Source: Thermoplasmatales archaeon SW_10_69_26
GTDB lineage: Archaea; Thermoplasmatota; SW-10-69-26
Assembly: GCA_003009755.1 (NCBI GenBank)
Contig: PXUB01000015.1
Span: forward strand, 1 to 18,444
Direction of reading: 5' to 3'
DNA length: 18,444 bases
A program made the position numbers and the translations under genes. Each line of letters begins with the position of its first letter. Within the stretch, counting starts at the first letter, position 1. The notes beneath the pieces are model-generated. The model saw nothing but the letters and a program-made list of their open reading frames with translations. It did not search any database and was not told where the DNA came from. Shown piece by piece: positions 6,993 to 13,967 of the stretch.

Positions 6993-8366
6993 TCAGGCGT
7001 GGCCGGTGTCCGCGAGCACGCGATCCACGAGCTGGGGCGCCATGCCCAGGTAGTTCGTCGGATCGAGCCACGCGTCGAGTTGATCGGCGTCCACGACCTT
7101 GTCGACCTCGTCGAAAGCGAGCAACGCCTGGCGGAAGCTGGCTCGATCCTCGGCGTCGAGCGAGGCCTGGCGGACGACCTCGTGAGCGCGTTGCCGGGGC
7201 ACGCCACGCTCGGCGAGCTGGACGACGACGCGCTCGGCCGTGATCGTCGGCGTCAGCTCGAGGTTGTCCTTCATGCGCTCTGGGTCGACCTGCAGATCGC
7301 GGAACACGGTCGCCGAGACCGACAGGGCCTCGTGCGTGAGCGTGAACAGGTGGGGCAGGATGAAGCGCTCGCTGCTGGAGTTGGCCAGGTCGCGCTCGTG
7401 CCACTGGACGGCGTTCGCGTAGGCCGGATCGAGGAAAGCCCGCGCCGTGCGGGCGAGCCCGCACACCTTCTCCGAGCTGATCGGGTTCTTCTTCTGGGCC
7501 ATCGTGGAGGATCCGACCTGGCTGTCCTCCTCGAAGCCCTCGGCCGCCTCGCCGATCTCGTTGCGCTGCAGGTTGCGGATCTCGGTCGCGAACTTCTCCA
7601 GGCTCGTCACGATGTTGACGAGCTGGGCGAACAGCTCGTTGTAGCGGTCGCGGGCGACGATCTGGGTCGGGGCGATCTCCATCTCGAGGTCGAGGATGTC
7701 GCCGACGGCTTCCTCGATGGCGAAGGCGTCCTCGCCGAACCCGGCGCCGGTGCCGACGGCGCCCATCATCTTGCCGACGACCTCCTCCTCGCGGGCCTGC
7801 TGTAGCCGTTCGCGGTGGCGGTGGATCTCCTGCAGGTAGGTCGCCATCTTGTAGCCGAAGGTCGTCGGGACGGCGTGCTGGCCGTGCGTGCGCCCGGGGC
7901 AGGCGGTGTCCCGGTGCTCGCGCGCCAGCTCGGCCAGCGCCTCCTCGAGCCGGTCGAGCTCCTCCTCGATCAGGGCGAGGCCCTCGCGCATCATCAACGC
8001 GTTCGCGGTGTCGATGATGTCGTAGCTGGTCGCCCCCAGGTGCACGTGGGACCCGGCATCGCCCTCACAGGCTTCGCTGAGGGCTTCGACGACGGCCATG
8101 AGATCGTGCTTGATCTCGGCCTCGATCTCCTTGACGCGCTCGGGGTCGACGTGGTCGAGGGTCGCCTTCGCCTCGATCTCCTCGGCGGCCTCGTCCGGCA
8201 CGGTGCCCACGCGGGCGTGAGCTCGGGCGAGAGCTGCCTCCACCTCGAGCAGACGGGCGAGCTTGCCTTCTTCGCTGAACGCGGCCTTGATCTCGGGGCC
8301 CCCGTAGCGGAAGTCCAGGGGGCAAAGCGGCTCTGGCGATGGGCTCGTCCGTGGGGCCTGGCCCAT
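6993..8366 (-). CDS. purB: Adenylosuccinate lyase
   Basis: Cytoplasmic homotetrameric lyase of the fumarase/aspartase superfamily acting twice in purine synthesis: SAICAR to AICAR plus fumarate, and adenylosuccinate to AMP plus fumarate. The 457-residue protein has PLDFRYG (16-22), the substrate-binding block HVHLGATSYDIIDTA (107-121), the catalytic-His block RTHGQHAVPT (159-168), the mobile signature loop GSSTMAQKKNP (285-295) with Ser287, and WHERDLANSSSER (322-334). The last two blocks favour PurB over argininosuccinate lyase. The usual Pro of the M-P-x-K loop is Ala here. The ATG at 8364-8366 is chosen because family similarity begins just after it and an AT-rich promoter-like element lies 25 nt upstream; the frame is open further upstream but not protein-like. 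No other purine gene is nearby. Confidence 0.93.
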   Translation of the reverse strand: MGQAPRTSPSPEPLCPLDFRYGGPEIKAAFSEEGKLARLLEVEAALARAHARVGTVPDEAAEEIEAKATLDHVDPERVKEIEAEIKHDLMAVVEALSEACEGDAGSHVHLGATSYDIIDTANALMMREGLALIEEELDRLEEALAELAREHRDTACPGRTHGQHAVPTTFGYKMATYLQEIHRHRERLQQAREEEVVGKMMGAVGTGAGFGEDAFAIEEAVGDILDLEMEIAPTQIVARDRYNELFAQLVNIVTSLEKFATEIRNLQRNEIGEAAEGFEEDSQVGSSTMAQKKNPISSEKVCGLARTARAFLDPAYANAVQWHERDLANSSSERFILPHLFTLTHEALSVSATVFRDLQVDPERMKDNLELTPTITAERVVVQLAERGVPRQRAHEVVRQASLDAEDRASFRQALLAFDEVDKVVDADQLDAWLDPTNYLGMAPQLVDRVLADTGHA

Positions 8367-8384
8367 GGAGGCGGCACACCCTGA

Positions 8385-8397
8385 CCCTTTTTCTTTC
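8385..8397 (-). promoter_or_regulatory. AT-rich promoter element of purB
   Basis: On the minus strand this reads GAAAGAAAAAGGG, the only AT-rich patch in the region, centred about 25 nt before the purB ATG. The position fits a leaderless archaeal promoter, although the bases are not a classic TATA box. Confidence 0.45.
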
Positions 8398-8449
8398 TTC
8401 GGGGCCTCGACTTCGCCCGAGGGGGACGGAAAACGGTCGCGAAGCATCG

Positions 8450-8470
8450 GGCCGAAGCGTGGCTTCGGCC
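8450..8470. repeat. Perfect 8-bp inverted repeat (hairpin)
   Basis: GGCCGAAG and CTTCGGCC flank a 5-nt loop. It lies two bases before a second hairpin; together they suggest a structured RNA or a leader structure. Strand is not determined. Confidence 0.6.
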
Positions 8471-8472
8471 GC

Positions 8473-8505
8473 TCCCGAGACCGCCAAGCGCCGTCGGTCT
8501 CGGGA
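8473..8505. repeat. Perfect 11-bp inverted repeat (hairpin)
   Basis: TCCCGAGACCG and CGGTCTCGGGA flank an 11-nt loop. There is no T tract on either strand after the stem, so it is not a typical intrinsic terminator. It lies over 100 nt upstream of purB, before its likely transcription start. Confidence 0.6.
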
Positions 8506-8778
8506 GGAAACCCCCTTGCCAGCGACCCAGGCCCCAACGTCCCGGACCGTGGCCGCTGGTGCACCTTCACGCGGGGCTATCTCCACCTGACGGGCGACCC
8601 CGAGTGGTGAGGGGCCACGGCCTCGACGGGGCGAGAGGGGAACGGTCGTGAGGATCCGCTGGCAAGCTTCACCCCATCCCTGGAACGCGACCGACCCCGA
8701 GGGAGAACCGGCCCCCTGCAGGCCCTCATCCACTCGACCGCAACCGCGGCCGCCCCCTCGCACGGGGCGACCCGCTTG

Positions 8779-8785
8779 TTTTAAG
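8779..8785 (+). promoter_or_regulatory. TATA box of the membrane winged-helix gene
   Basis: TTTTAAG lies 55-60 nt before the TTG start, predicting transcription from about 8810 with a leader of about 30 nt that includes the ribosome-binding site at 8830-8834. Confidence 0.6.
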
Positions 8786-8829
8786 GACGTCACCACTCGG
8801 TTGAAGACCCGTCGGTCCGCTCCCCCGTC

Positions 8830-8834
8830 GGAGG
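8830..8834 (+). promoter_or_regulatory. Shine-Dalgarno site fixing the TTG start at 8841
   Basis: GGAGG sits six bases before TTG 8841-8843. There is no ATG or GTG near, and a hydrophobic signal sequence begins right after this TTG, so the site decides the start. Confidence 0.75.
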
Positions 8835-8840
8835 CTCACC

Positions 8841-9890
8841 TTGGGTCAAGCGCTCACGCTGCTGTTCGCCGTGCTGTTGTTGGGGGGTGCCCCCGTCGCC
8901 GACGAGACCGGCGCCGACGACGAGCCGATGGTCCCCACGGAGACCGACGCCTCCGTCGTCGAGACCGAGAGCAACGCGAGCCCGACGCAGGGCCACGGTA
9001 GCCTCGCGGCGGGCGAGGCCGACACCGCCGATCCCAACGCCACGGCCACCGCCAACGGTTCCACGTCAGGTGAGCACCTCAGCGCGGAGGCCGACGCGGT
9101 CGAGGGCGACGTGGAGGTGACCGCTTCACCGATCGAGGGGACGGTCCGCGTGTCCGATCGACGCGTCGTCGAGATGACATACACGCCCCCGAGCGCCGAA
9201 GAGGCCATGCCCGAGGTCCCCCAAACGGCCCCCGACGACGAGAACGTGGAAGAGACCGACGCCGAGGCCGCCTCCACGGAGGACGAGCAGGCCGGCTCCA
9301 GCGAGGCCGTCTGGGCGCTGGCCCCCGCGACCGGCTTGGCCGCAGCCGCCGCCGTCACGCAGACGACGCCCGTCGGCCGCTGGCTGCGCCGCGTGCTCTC
9401 CACCGCGCCGCTGGCGCCGCTGTACTCGCGGATCTCCAGCGACGAGGTGCTCGACCACGAGACGCGGGAAGCGATCTACGAGCTGCTCGAGAGGGAGGCT
9501 GGGCTCAGTCTCGAGGCGATCGCGGACGAGCTGGATCTGGCGCGCTCGACGGCCCGCCACCACGTCCGCAAGCTCGAGGAGACCGGCATGATCGAGCACG
9601 CTCGCATCGGTCGGGCCCGCGTCCACCACGTGGTCGGCGAGCGCAAGCGCGCCCTGCACAGCCACCTGTTGGCGAACGAGACGCGGGCCGAGGTGTTCGA
9701 GGCGATCGAGGATCGCCCGCTCACGATCACCGAGATCGCGGAGGCGATCGACGCCAACCCCGGCTCGGTGCACTTCCACCTCGACAAGCTCGCGGACCGC
9801 AACCTCGTCCAGACCACCGACGAGGAAGGCCGCCGGTACCTGGCGACGGACCTGGCCGCGGCGCCCGACGCCGTCGTCGACCCGGCGTGA
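8841..9890 (+). CDS. Membrane-anchored regulator with two winged-helix domains
   Basis: A 349-residue protein with an unusual order. A hydrophobic signal or anchor (4-20) is followed by an extracytoplasmic acidic region rich in Glu, Asp, Thr and Ala (21-155) with sequons at Asn45, Asn66 and Asn72 and a short beta-like part around 90-115. A second hydrophobic segment (about 156-173) is followed by a basic stretch (RWLRRV), which places the rest in the cytoplasm. Two tandem winged helices follow: about 203-268 (SLEAIADELDLARSTARHHVRKLEETGMI) and 275-337 (TITEIAEAIDANPGSVHFHLDKLADRNLV). It therefore resembles the one-component membrane-bound wHTH regulators seen in archaea. The signal sensed and the target genes are unknown. 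It stands alone, with its own promoter and a hairpin 12 nt after the stop. The topology is inferred by eye. Confidence 0.88.
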   Translation: MGQALTLLFAVLLLGGAPVADETGADDEPMVPTETDASVVETESNASPTQGHGSLAAGEADTADPNATATANGSTSGEHLSAEADAVEGDVEVTASPIEGTVRVSDRRVVEMTYTPPSAEEAMPEVPQTAPDDENVEETDAEAASTEDEQAGSSEAVWALAPATGLAAAAAVTQTTPVGRWLRRVLSTAPLAPLYSRISSDEVLDHETREAIYELLEREAGLSLEAIADELDLARSTARHHVRKLEETGMIEHARIGRARVHHVVGERKRALHSHLLANETRAEVFEAIEDRPLTITEIAEAIDANPGSVHFHLDKLADRNLVQTTDEEGRRYLATDLAAAPDAVVDPA

Positions 9891-9902
9891 AGGAGAGGGG
9901 TG

Positions 9903-9932
9903 GGCGGAGGGCCCGTGGAGGCACCCTCCGCC
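9903..9932 (+). terminator. Hairpin after the membrane winged-helix gene
   Basis: GGCGGAGGG and CCCTCCGCC form a perfect 9-bp stem with a 12-nt loop, starting 12 nt after the stop codon. A pyrimidine-rich stretch (ACCATCCCTCCCTCC) follows soon after. The position suggests transcription end or 3' stability; it lacks a clean T run. Confidence 0.55.
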
Positions 9933-10028
9933 TCACACCATCCCTCCCTCCAGCCCAAGCCTGAACGTTGTCCTCGATCAGCGAACAGATCCCGTGCGCG
10001 GATCGGAGAGCCTGTTAGCCCAGCGAGG

Positions 10029-10160
10029 GCGACAGCCGAGGCTCGGTTGCGATGGTTCGCGGAAGACGACGAGGCAGCCGACCGCCGGATGGCCGCAGCA
10101 ACTACGGTCTACGAGATGGCGGCCGATATGTCCTACAGAAAGCTAGGGGTCCGGGGGTGA
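10029..10160 (+). pseudogene. Possible remnant of a short protein-coding gene
   Basis: The plus frame ending at the TGA 10158-10160 encodes about 43 residues that look protein-like (RLRWFAEDDEAADRR, then TVYEMAADMSYRKLGVRG), while the part upstream of about 10020 is low-complexity and not convincing. About three quarters of codons end in G or C, clearly fewer than in neighbouring genes. It has no clear start or ribosome-binding site. It may be the tail of a decayed or transferred gene, or chance. No family was recognised. Confidence 0.25.
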
Positions 10161-10309
10161 GCGCCGCCGCTTTGGAGCACGGAGAGAACGGGAGGAGAAG
10201 GGTAGGGCGGTCAGGGTGGCCCGACAGCGGGCGGGGTAGCCGATAGAGAGACCGGCGCCGCGGTGGACGCCCAGTCTCTTCAACGACGCGTCGCAACCCT
10301 TCTGGTTTG

Positions 10310-10333
10310 GCGGAGCAGCACGGTCCGCTCCGC
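10310..10333. repeat. 7-bp inverted repeat (hairpin)
   Basis: GCGGAGC and GCTCCGC flank a 10-nt loop. It is the first of three hairpins in a row beyond the cdc48 3' end. Confidence 0.45.
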
Positions 10334-10338
10334 GTCTC

Positions 10339-10383
10339 GGGAGCATCCGGCCCGACCGGTTCCGCCGGGCCAGGGATGCTCCC
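10339..10383. repeat. Long nested hairpin downstream of cdc48
   Basis: An outer 10-bp stem (GGGAGCATCC with GGATGCTCCC) and an inner 6-bp stem (GGCCCG with CGGGCC), separated by a 2-nt bulge on one side and closed by an 11-nt loop. All pairs are perfect. It lies about 100 nt beyond the cdc48 stop on the minus strand and could be a terminator, an RNA stability element or part of a small RNA. Confidence 0.65.
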
Positions 10384-10424
10384 GATCTGCACGGCCTCGG
10401 CGGTCACCGCGGTCGGCCGTGCGC

Positions 10425-10482
10425 TAGCGAGACCGCGCGTGGAGCGGCCGCGAGGTTCCCGATGCCGAGCGCGGTCTCGCTA
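10425..10482 (-). terminator. Perfect 14-bp inverted repeat over the cdc48 stop codon
   Basis: TAGCGAGACCGCGC (10425-10438) pairs perfectly with GCGCGGTCTCGCTA (10469-10482) across a 30-nt loop that contains a GCGGCCGC palindrome. On the minus strand the first bases of the stem are the cdc48 stop codon itself. There is no T tract, so I infer a 3'-end or termination role only from position. Confidence 0.55.
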
Positions 10483-12699
10483 TCCAACCTCGATGTTCCG
10501 CGTGTAGTCGCCTTGCTGCTGGGCGAGCCCGCCCTCGAGCTCCTGGGCGACGCGGTTGTAGTACTGCTTGGTCGAGTCGTCGACGCTGGGTCGGACGACG
10601 TTGAGCGCCTCGGTGAAGTGGTGCATCTGCACCTCTTCGGCCTCCTCGCCCTCACGCAGGGCCAGCATGGCTGCCTCGCGGCTGAGGTTCTCGATGTCGG
10701 CGCCGACGTAGCCCTCGGTCACGCCCTGCAGCTCGTCCAGGTTGACGTCGTCGGCCAGGGGCATGTCCTCGGTGTGGATCTCGAGGATCTCCCGGCGGGC
10801 CTGGCGGTCGGGGACGGGGACCTGGATCAGTCGGTCGAAGCGGCCGGCGCGCAGCAGGGCGTTGTCGACCATGTCCGGGCGGTTGGTCGCGGCGATGACG
10901 ACGACGCCCTCGAGCGTCTCCAGGCCGTCGATGCTGGTCAACAGCTGGTTGACGATGCGCTCGGTGACGTTCGAGTCGCCGCTGCCGGCGCCTCGTCGCG
11001 GGGCGAGCGCGTCGATCTCGTCGAGGAAAACGATGCTCGGCGCCGCGGACTTGGCCTTCTTGAAGACCTCGCGGACGGCTTTCTCGGATTCGCCGACCCA
11101 CTTGGACAGGATCTCGGGCCCCTTGATCGAGATGAAGTTGGCGCCGGACTCGTTGGCGACGGCCTTCGCGAGCAGCGTCTTGCCGGTGCCCGGCGGGCCG
11201 AACAGCAGGATGCCGCGCGGGGGCTCGACGCCCAGCCGTTCGAAGACCTCGGGCTGGGTGAGCGGCCACTCGACGGCTTCCTTGATGTTCTGCTTGATCT
11301 CGCCGAGGCCGCCGACGTTCTCCCAGCTGACCTCGGGGATCTCGAGCAGGACCTCGCGCAGCGCGCTGGGTTCGACCTCGCGCCGGCTCTCCTCGAAGTC
11401 GGCGTGCCGGACCTCCATGCGTTCCAGCAGGTCGGGCGGGATCGGCTGGTCGAGGTCGATCTCGGGCAGGTAGCGGCGCAACGCGCTCATGGCCGACTCC
11501 TTGGCGAGCGCGGCCAGGTCGGCGCCCACGAACCCGTATGTGTCGCTGGCCAGCGTGTCCAGGTCGACGTCGTCGGCCAGCGGCATGCCGCGGGTGTGGA
11601 TGAGCATGATCTCCTTGCGGCCCTCGCGGTCGGGCACGCCGATCTCGATCTCGCGGTCGAAGCGGCCCGGGCGTCGCAGGGCGGGATCGATGGCGTCCGA
11701 GCGGTTGGTGGCCGCGATCACGATGACCTCGCCGCGGCCCTCGAGCCCGTCCATGAGGGTGAGCAGCTGGGCGACGACGCGGCGTTCGACCTCGCCCTGG
11801 GTCTCCTCGCGCTTGCTGGCGATCGAGTCCAGCTCGTCGATGAAGATGATCGAGGGCGAGTTCTCCTCGGCGTCCTCGAAGACCTCGCGCAAGCGGGCCT
11901 CCGACTCGCCGTAGAACTTGCTCATGATCTCCGGGCCCTGGATCGAGTAGAAGTTGGCGCCGGACTCGTTGGCGACCGCCTTCGCGATCAAGGTCTTCCC
12001 GGTGCCGGGCGGGCCGTAGAGCAACACCCCCTTGGGCGGGTCGATGCCCAAGCGCTCGAAGAGCTCGGGGTGCTTGAGCGGCAGCTCGATCATCTCGCGG
12101 ACCTTGGTGAGCTCGTCGCGGAGCCCACCGACGTCCTCGTAGGTAATCTTGGGAGCCGCGATGTCGGCCTCGCTGACGGCCTCCTCGCGGATGACGATCT
12201 CCGTCGATTCGGTGACCTGGACGACGCCTGTCGGGTCCAGATCGACGACGATGAAGGGGAGCGCGCGCCCGATCAGCGCGATCCCGGGAACGATGACGGT
12301 GTCACCTTGCGTGACCGGTCGTTTGAACAGCCCTCGCTTGACGACGCCCTCGATCCCGGCGCCGAACTGGAGCTTCTGTCCTTCCTCGATGACGGGAGCC
12401 AGCGTGATCTTGTCTGCGGGCGTAACGTCCGCCTTCGTGACGCGGACCTTGTCGCCGATGCCCACGCCGGTGTTGTCGCGGATCAGACCGTCCATCCGGA
12501 TGACGCCCTTGCCCTCGTCTTCGGGGGGCGCCCGCCACACGATGGCAGCGGTCGCCTCCTTGCCGTGGATCTCCACGACGTCGCCGACGGTGAGCTCGAG
12601 CTCGAGACGGGTCTGGGAGTCCAGGCGGACGCGGCCCTTCGCCACGTCCTCCTGGACGGCCTCCGCAACACGGAGCGTGGCCTCTTCGTTCGAAGCCAT
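10480..12699 (-). CDS. Cdc48/VAT-like AAA ATPase
   Basis: Hexameric unfoldase of the CDC48/p97/VAT family that pulls substrates apart with ATP, often feeding the archaeal proteasome. The 739-residue length is normal (Thermoplasma VAT is about 745). Order: N-domain (double-psi barrel, about 1-185), D1 with Walker A GPPGTGKT (229-236) and Walker B IIFIDE (284-289), D2 with Walker A (501-508) and Walker B IVFLDE (556-561), each with a GRFDR arginine-finger region (345-349, 619-623). Both rings look catalytically intact. The C-terminus ends DYTRNIEVG, with no terminal HbYX motif for docking on the proteasome. A TATA sequence lies about 26 nt before the ATG, so the message is probably leaderless. 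It is convergent with the membrane winged-helix gene and divergent from a truncated lipoprotein-like frame. Confidence 0.97.
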   Translation of the reverse strand: MASNEEATLRVAEAVQEDVAKGRVRLDSQTRLELELTVGDVVEIHGKEATAAIVWRAPPEDEGKGVIRMDGLIRDNTGVGIGDKVRVTKADVTPADKITLAPVIEEGQKLQFGAGIEGVVKRGLFKRPVTQGDTVIVPGIALIGRALPFIVVDLDPTGVVQVTESTEIVIREEAVSEADIAAPKITYEDVGGLRDELTKVREMIELPLKHPELFERLGIDPPKGVLLYGPPGTGKTLIAKAVANESGANFYSIQGPEIMSKFYGESEARLREVFEDAEENSPSIIFIDELDSIASKREETQGEVERRVVAQLLTLMDGLEGRGEVIVIAATNRSDAIDPALRRPGRFDREIEIGVPDREGRKEIMLIHTRGMPLADDVDLDTLASDTYGFVGADLAALAKESAMSALRRYLPEIDLDQPIPPDLLERMEVRHADFEESRREVEPSALREVLLEIPEVSWENVGGLGEIKQNIKEAVEWPLTQPEVFERLGVEPPRGILLFGPPGTGKTLLAKAVANESGANFISIKGPEILSKWVGESEKAVREVFKKAKSAAPSIVFLDEIDALAPRRGAGSGDSNVTERIVNQLLTSIDGLETLEGVVVIAATNRPDMVDNALLRAGRFDRLIQVPVPDRQARREILEIHTEDMPLADDVNLDELQGVTEGYVGADIENLSREAAMLALREGEEAEEVQMHHFTEALNVVRPSVDDSTKQYYNRVAQELEGGLAQQQGDYTRNIEVG

Positions 12700-12724
12700 C
12701 GTAGCCGCATGAGGGGGACCGGCC

Positions 12725-12728
12725 TATA
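12725..12728 (-). promoter_or_regulatory. TATA box of cdc48 (leaderless promoter)
   Basis: CCTATAGG on the minus strand, about 26 nt before the ATG at 12699. No Shine-Dalgarno-like sequence precedes that ATG. Confidence 0.55.
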
Positions 12729-12739
12729 GGGCTTTGTGT

Positions 12740-12772
12740 CTTGGACCGCTCACGTCCGGCCGAGGGTCCAAG
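12740..12772. repeat. 8-bp inverted repeat upstream of the cdc48 promoter
   Basis: CTTGGACC and GGTCCAAG are separated by 17 nt. The repeat lies just upstream of the TATA box on the cdc48 side, where an archaeal activator or repressor could bind. This is a position-based guess. Confidence 0.4.
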
Positions 12773-12830
12773 AGTCGAAGCTCGGCCGCCGCTGACGCGA
12801 CGGTTCGCCGGCGGGACCGACGGCAACGTC

Positions 12831-13196
12831 GGCGACGGGCGCGCCCACCCGCGGAGCCACATGATCAAGAACGGTGAGGGCGAGCGGATCAACGTCTCCG
12901 TCACCTCGCAGGGCCAGACCCACCACGAAACCTCCAACGAGTCGAACCTCTGCATGAACGCCGGGGTCGGGGACGGGGAGATCGGCAGCGCCCGGGCCGT
13001 CGAGCTCGCCGGCAACGAGAGCCGGGACGTCGCTAGCGTGCTCGAGGCCGACGACGCCGAGGTCGGCTACGTCGTCGCCGGCCACGGCGGCCAGCAGGCG
13101 TGGATTCGCGACGCCAAGAGCAACGCCAGAGACCAGCAGGTGACGGTCGCCGTGGACGCCAAGACGGGGGAGGGCCGGCGGATGGGTGGCCGCTGA
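12831..13196 (+). pseudogene. 5'-truncated paralogue of the neighbouring PepSY-like lipoprotein
   Basis: The plus frame from 12831 to the stop at 13196 aligns almost without gaps to the C-terminal half of the lipoprotein encoded convergently at 13248-13862. Matching points include GDGRA with GDGVA, NVSVTSQGQT with NVYVTAQGDT, VLEADDAEV with LLEAEDATV, QQAWI with EPAWL, and VAVDAKTGE with LVVNAETGE. The signal peptide, lipobox and about the first 85 residues of the relative are missing, and no hydrophobic export sequence exists in any frame upstream, because the cdc48 promoter lies there. The frame is open back to a TTG at 12741; an internal ATG lies at 12861, inside the homologous part. Codon use is still like neighbouring genes, so the truncation may be recent, or a short cytoplasmic protein may be made. 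Confidence 0.6.
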
Positions 13197-13247
13197 CGCC
13201 CGCGCGGCCGCCGATCCATCGGGCCAGACGGGCTTGCTCGCCTCGCC

Positions 13248-13862
13248 TCAGCCTGACCCCGGGAAGGGCTGCATCTCGCCCGTCTCGGCGTTCACGACCA
13301 GTTGGCGTCGCTCGTCCTGCGAGGGGCTCTCGACGCTGAGCAACCAGGCCGGTTCCTCGCCGCCGAGCAGGCCGTGGAGCACCGTGGCGTCCTCGGCCTC
13401 CAGCAGCGAGGTGAAGTTCTCGTCCTCGGAGGCCTTCTCGGCCGCCTCCTCGCTGGAGACGTTCCAGTCGCCGATTTCCCGCTCGCTGTCCGTCTCCACC
13501 TCCGTGCTCGTCTCGGTGTCGCCCTGGGCGGTCACGTACACGTTCATCGCCTCGTCGTCGCTGTTGCGGTAGGTGTACTTCCAGTAGGCGGCGACGCCGT
13601 CCCCGGGGGTGTCGTCCGGCGTGAGGTTCATCTCGACGTCCCCCTGGTCCGGCTGCTCGGCCTCGGGGCCCAGCTCCATCGTCACGATCTCGACCAGGCG
13701 GGCGTCCTCGGCCCACGCTTGGGCCTCGCCGTCGGCGGCGGCCTTGCCGTCCTCGGCAAGCATCCCTTCCCCGTCGGCCTGGGGGCTGTTCGTCCCGCCG
13801 TCGTCCGCGCATCCGGCCAGCGGGGCCGCCAACAGGATCAAGGCGACCATCAGATAGCGCAT
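13248..13862 (-). CDS. Lipoprotein with C-terminal PepSY-like region
   Basis: A 204-residue probable lipoprotein. The signal (MRYLMVALILLAAPLAGC) ends in a lipobox with Cys18, followed by an acidic linker. The body shows a strand-rich part (DGVAAYWKYTYRNSD..NVYVTAQGDT) and a C-terminal part ending in a strand with NAETGE, a pattern seen in PepSY-type domains, where a beta-hairpin ends in D/N-A-x-T-G-E. It is anchored outside the cytoplasm and its role is unknown. The ATG 13860-13862 is chosen because the signal starts there; the frame continues upstream without a signal-like sequence. It follows the second GIDE gene by 105 nt on the same strand and has a truncated relative convergent to it 51 nt away. 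Confidence 0.85.
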   Translation of the reverse strand: MRYLMVALILLAAPLAGCADDGGTNSPQADGEGMLAEDGKAAADGEAQAWAEDARLVEIVTMELGPEAEQPDQGDVEMNLTPDDTPGDGVAAYWKYTYRNSDDEAMNVYVTAQGDTETSTEVETDSEREIGDWNVSSEEAAEKASEDENFTSLLEAEDATVLHGLLGGEEPAWLLSVESPSQDERRQLVVNAETGEMQPFPGSG

Positions 13863-13967
13863 GTTGCCGGGGCGATCGGGATCTGGAGCGATCGTGTTCA
13901 CCGCGAGGGGGAAGCGGAGCCCACCGTTTGACACCCTCGGTTCCACGACGCCGCCTCGAAAGCCGGT

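Larger units (their letters stand above)
8367..8840. other. Intergenic region between purB and the membrane winged-helix gene
   Basis: This divergent region of 474 nt has no convincing protein-coding frame; the overlapping open frames are Arg/Ser/Pro-rich and show no family pattern. It holds the purB promoter (8385-8397), two adjacent perfect hairpins (8450-8470 and 8473-8505), and the TATA box and ribosome-binding site of the downstream gene. About 270 nt between 8506 and 8778 show no feature I can name. It is longer than the promoters need, so a small RNA is possible. Confidence 0.5.
9891..10479. other. Convergent intergenic region, hairpin-rich
   Basis: 589 nt between the 3' ends of the membrane winged-helix gene and cdc48. 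From left to right it holds the hairpin at 9903-9932; a stretch (about 9990-10160) whose plus frame ends in a protein-like sequence with clearly weaker third-position GC bias than real genes here; a 150-nt purine-rich stretch without recognisable content; and three consecutive hairpins (10310-10333, 10339-10383, 10425-10482). No tRNA, SRP RNA or RNase P RNA signature was recognised on either strand. Confidence 0.5.

Noticed and set aside
8440-8700. SRP RNA, RNase P RNA or tRNA in the purB upstream gap
   Set aside because: No SRP helix-8 signature, no RNase P conserved segments and no tRNA T-arm were found; GGAGGAAACC alone is not enough.
9960-10150. RNase P RNA, because of an ACAGAAAGCTA sequence near 10134
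   Set aside because: The other conserved RNase P segment (GAGGAAAGTCC-like) is missing at a suitable distance and the room upstream is coding sequence.
10462-12729. Plus-strand open frame of 755 codons over cdc48
   Set aside because: It mirrors the cdc48 coding strand and has low-complexity Leu/Val/Asp/Gly composition; the minus strand carries both complete AAA domains.
13868-13896. Two CGATCG palindromes 16 nt apart upstream of the PepSY-like lipoprotein gene
   Set aside because: Six-base palindromes are frequent in GC-rich DNA, and no promoter element was found to relate them to.
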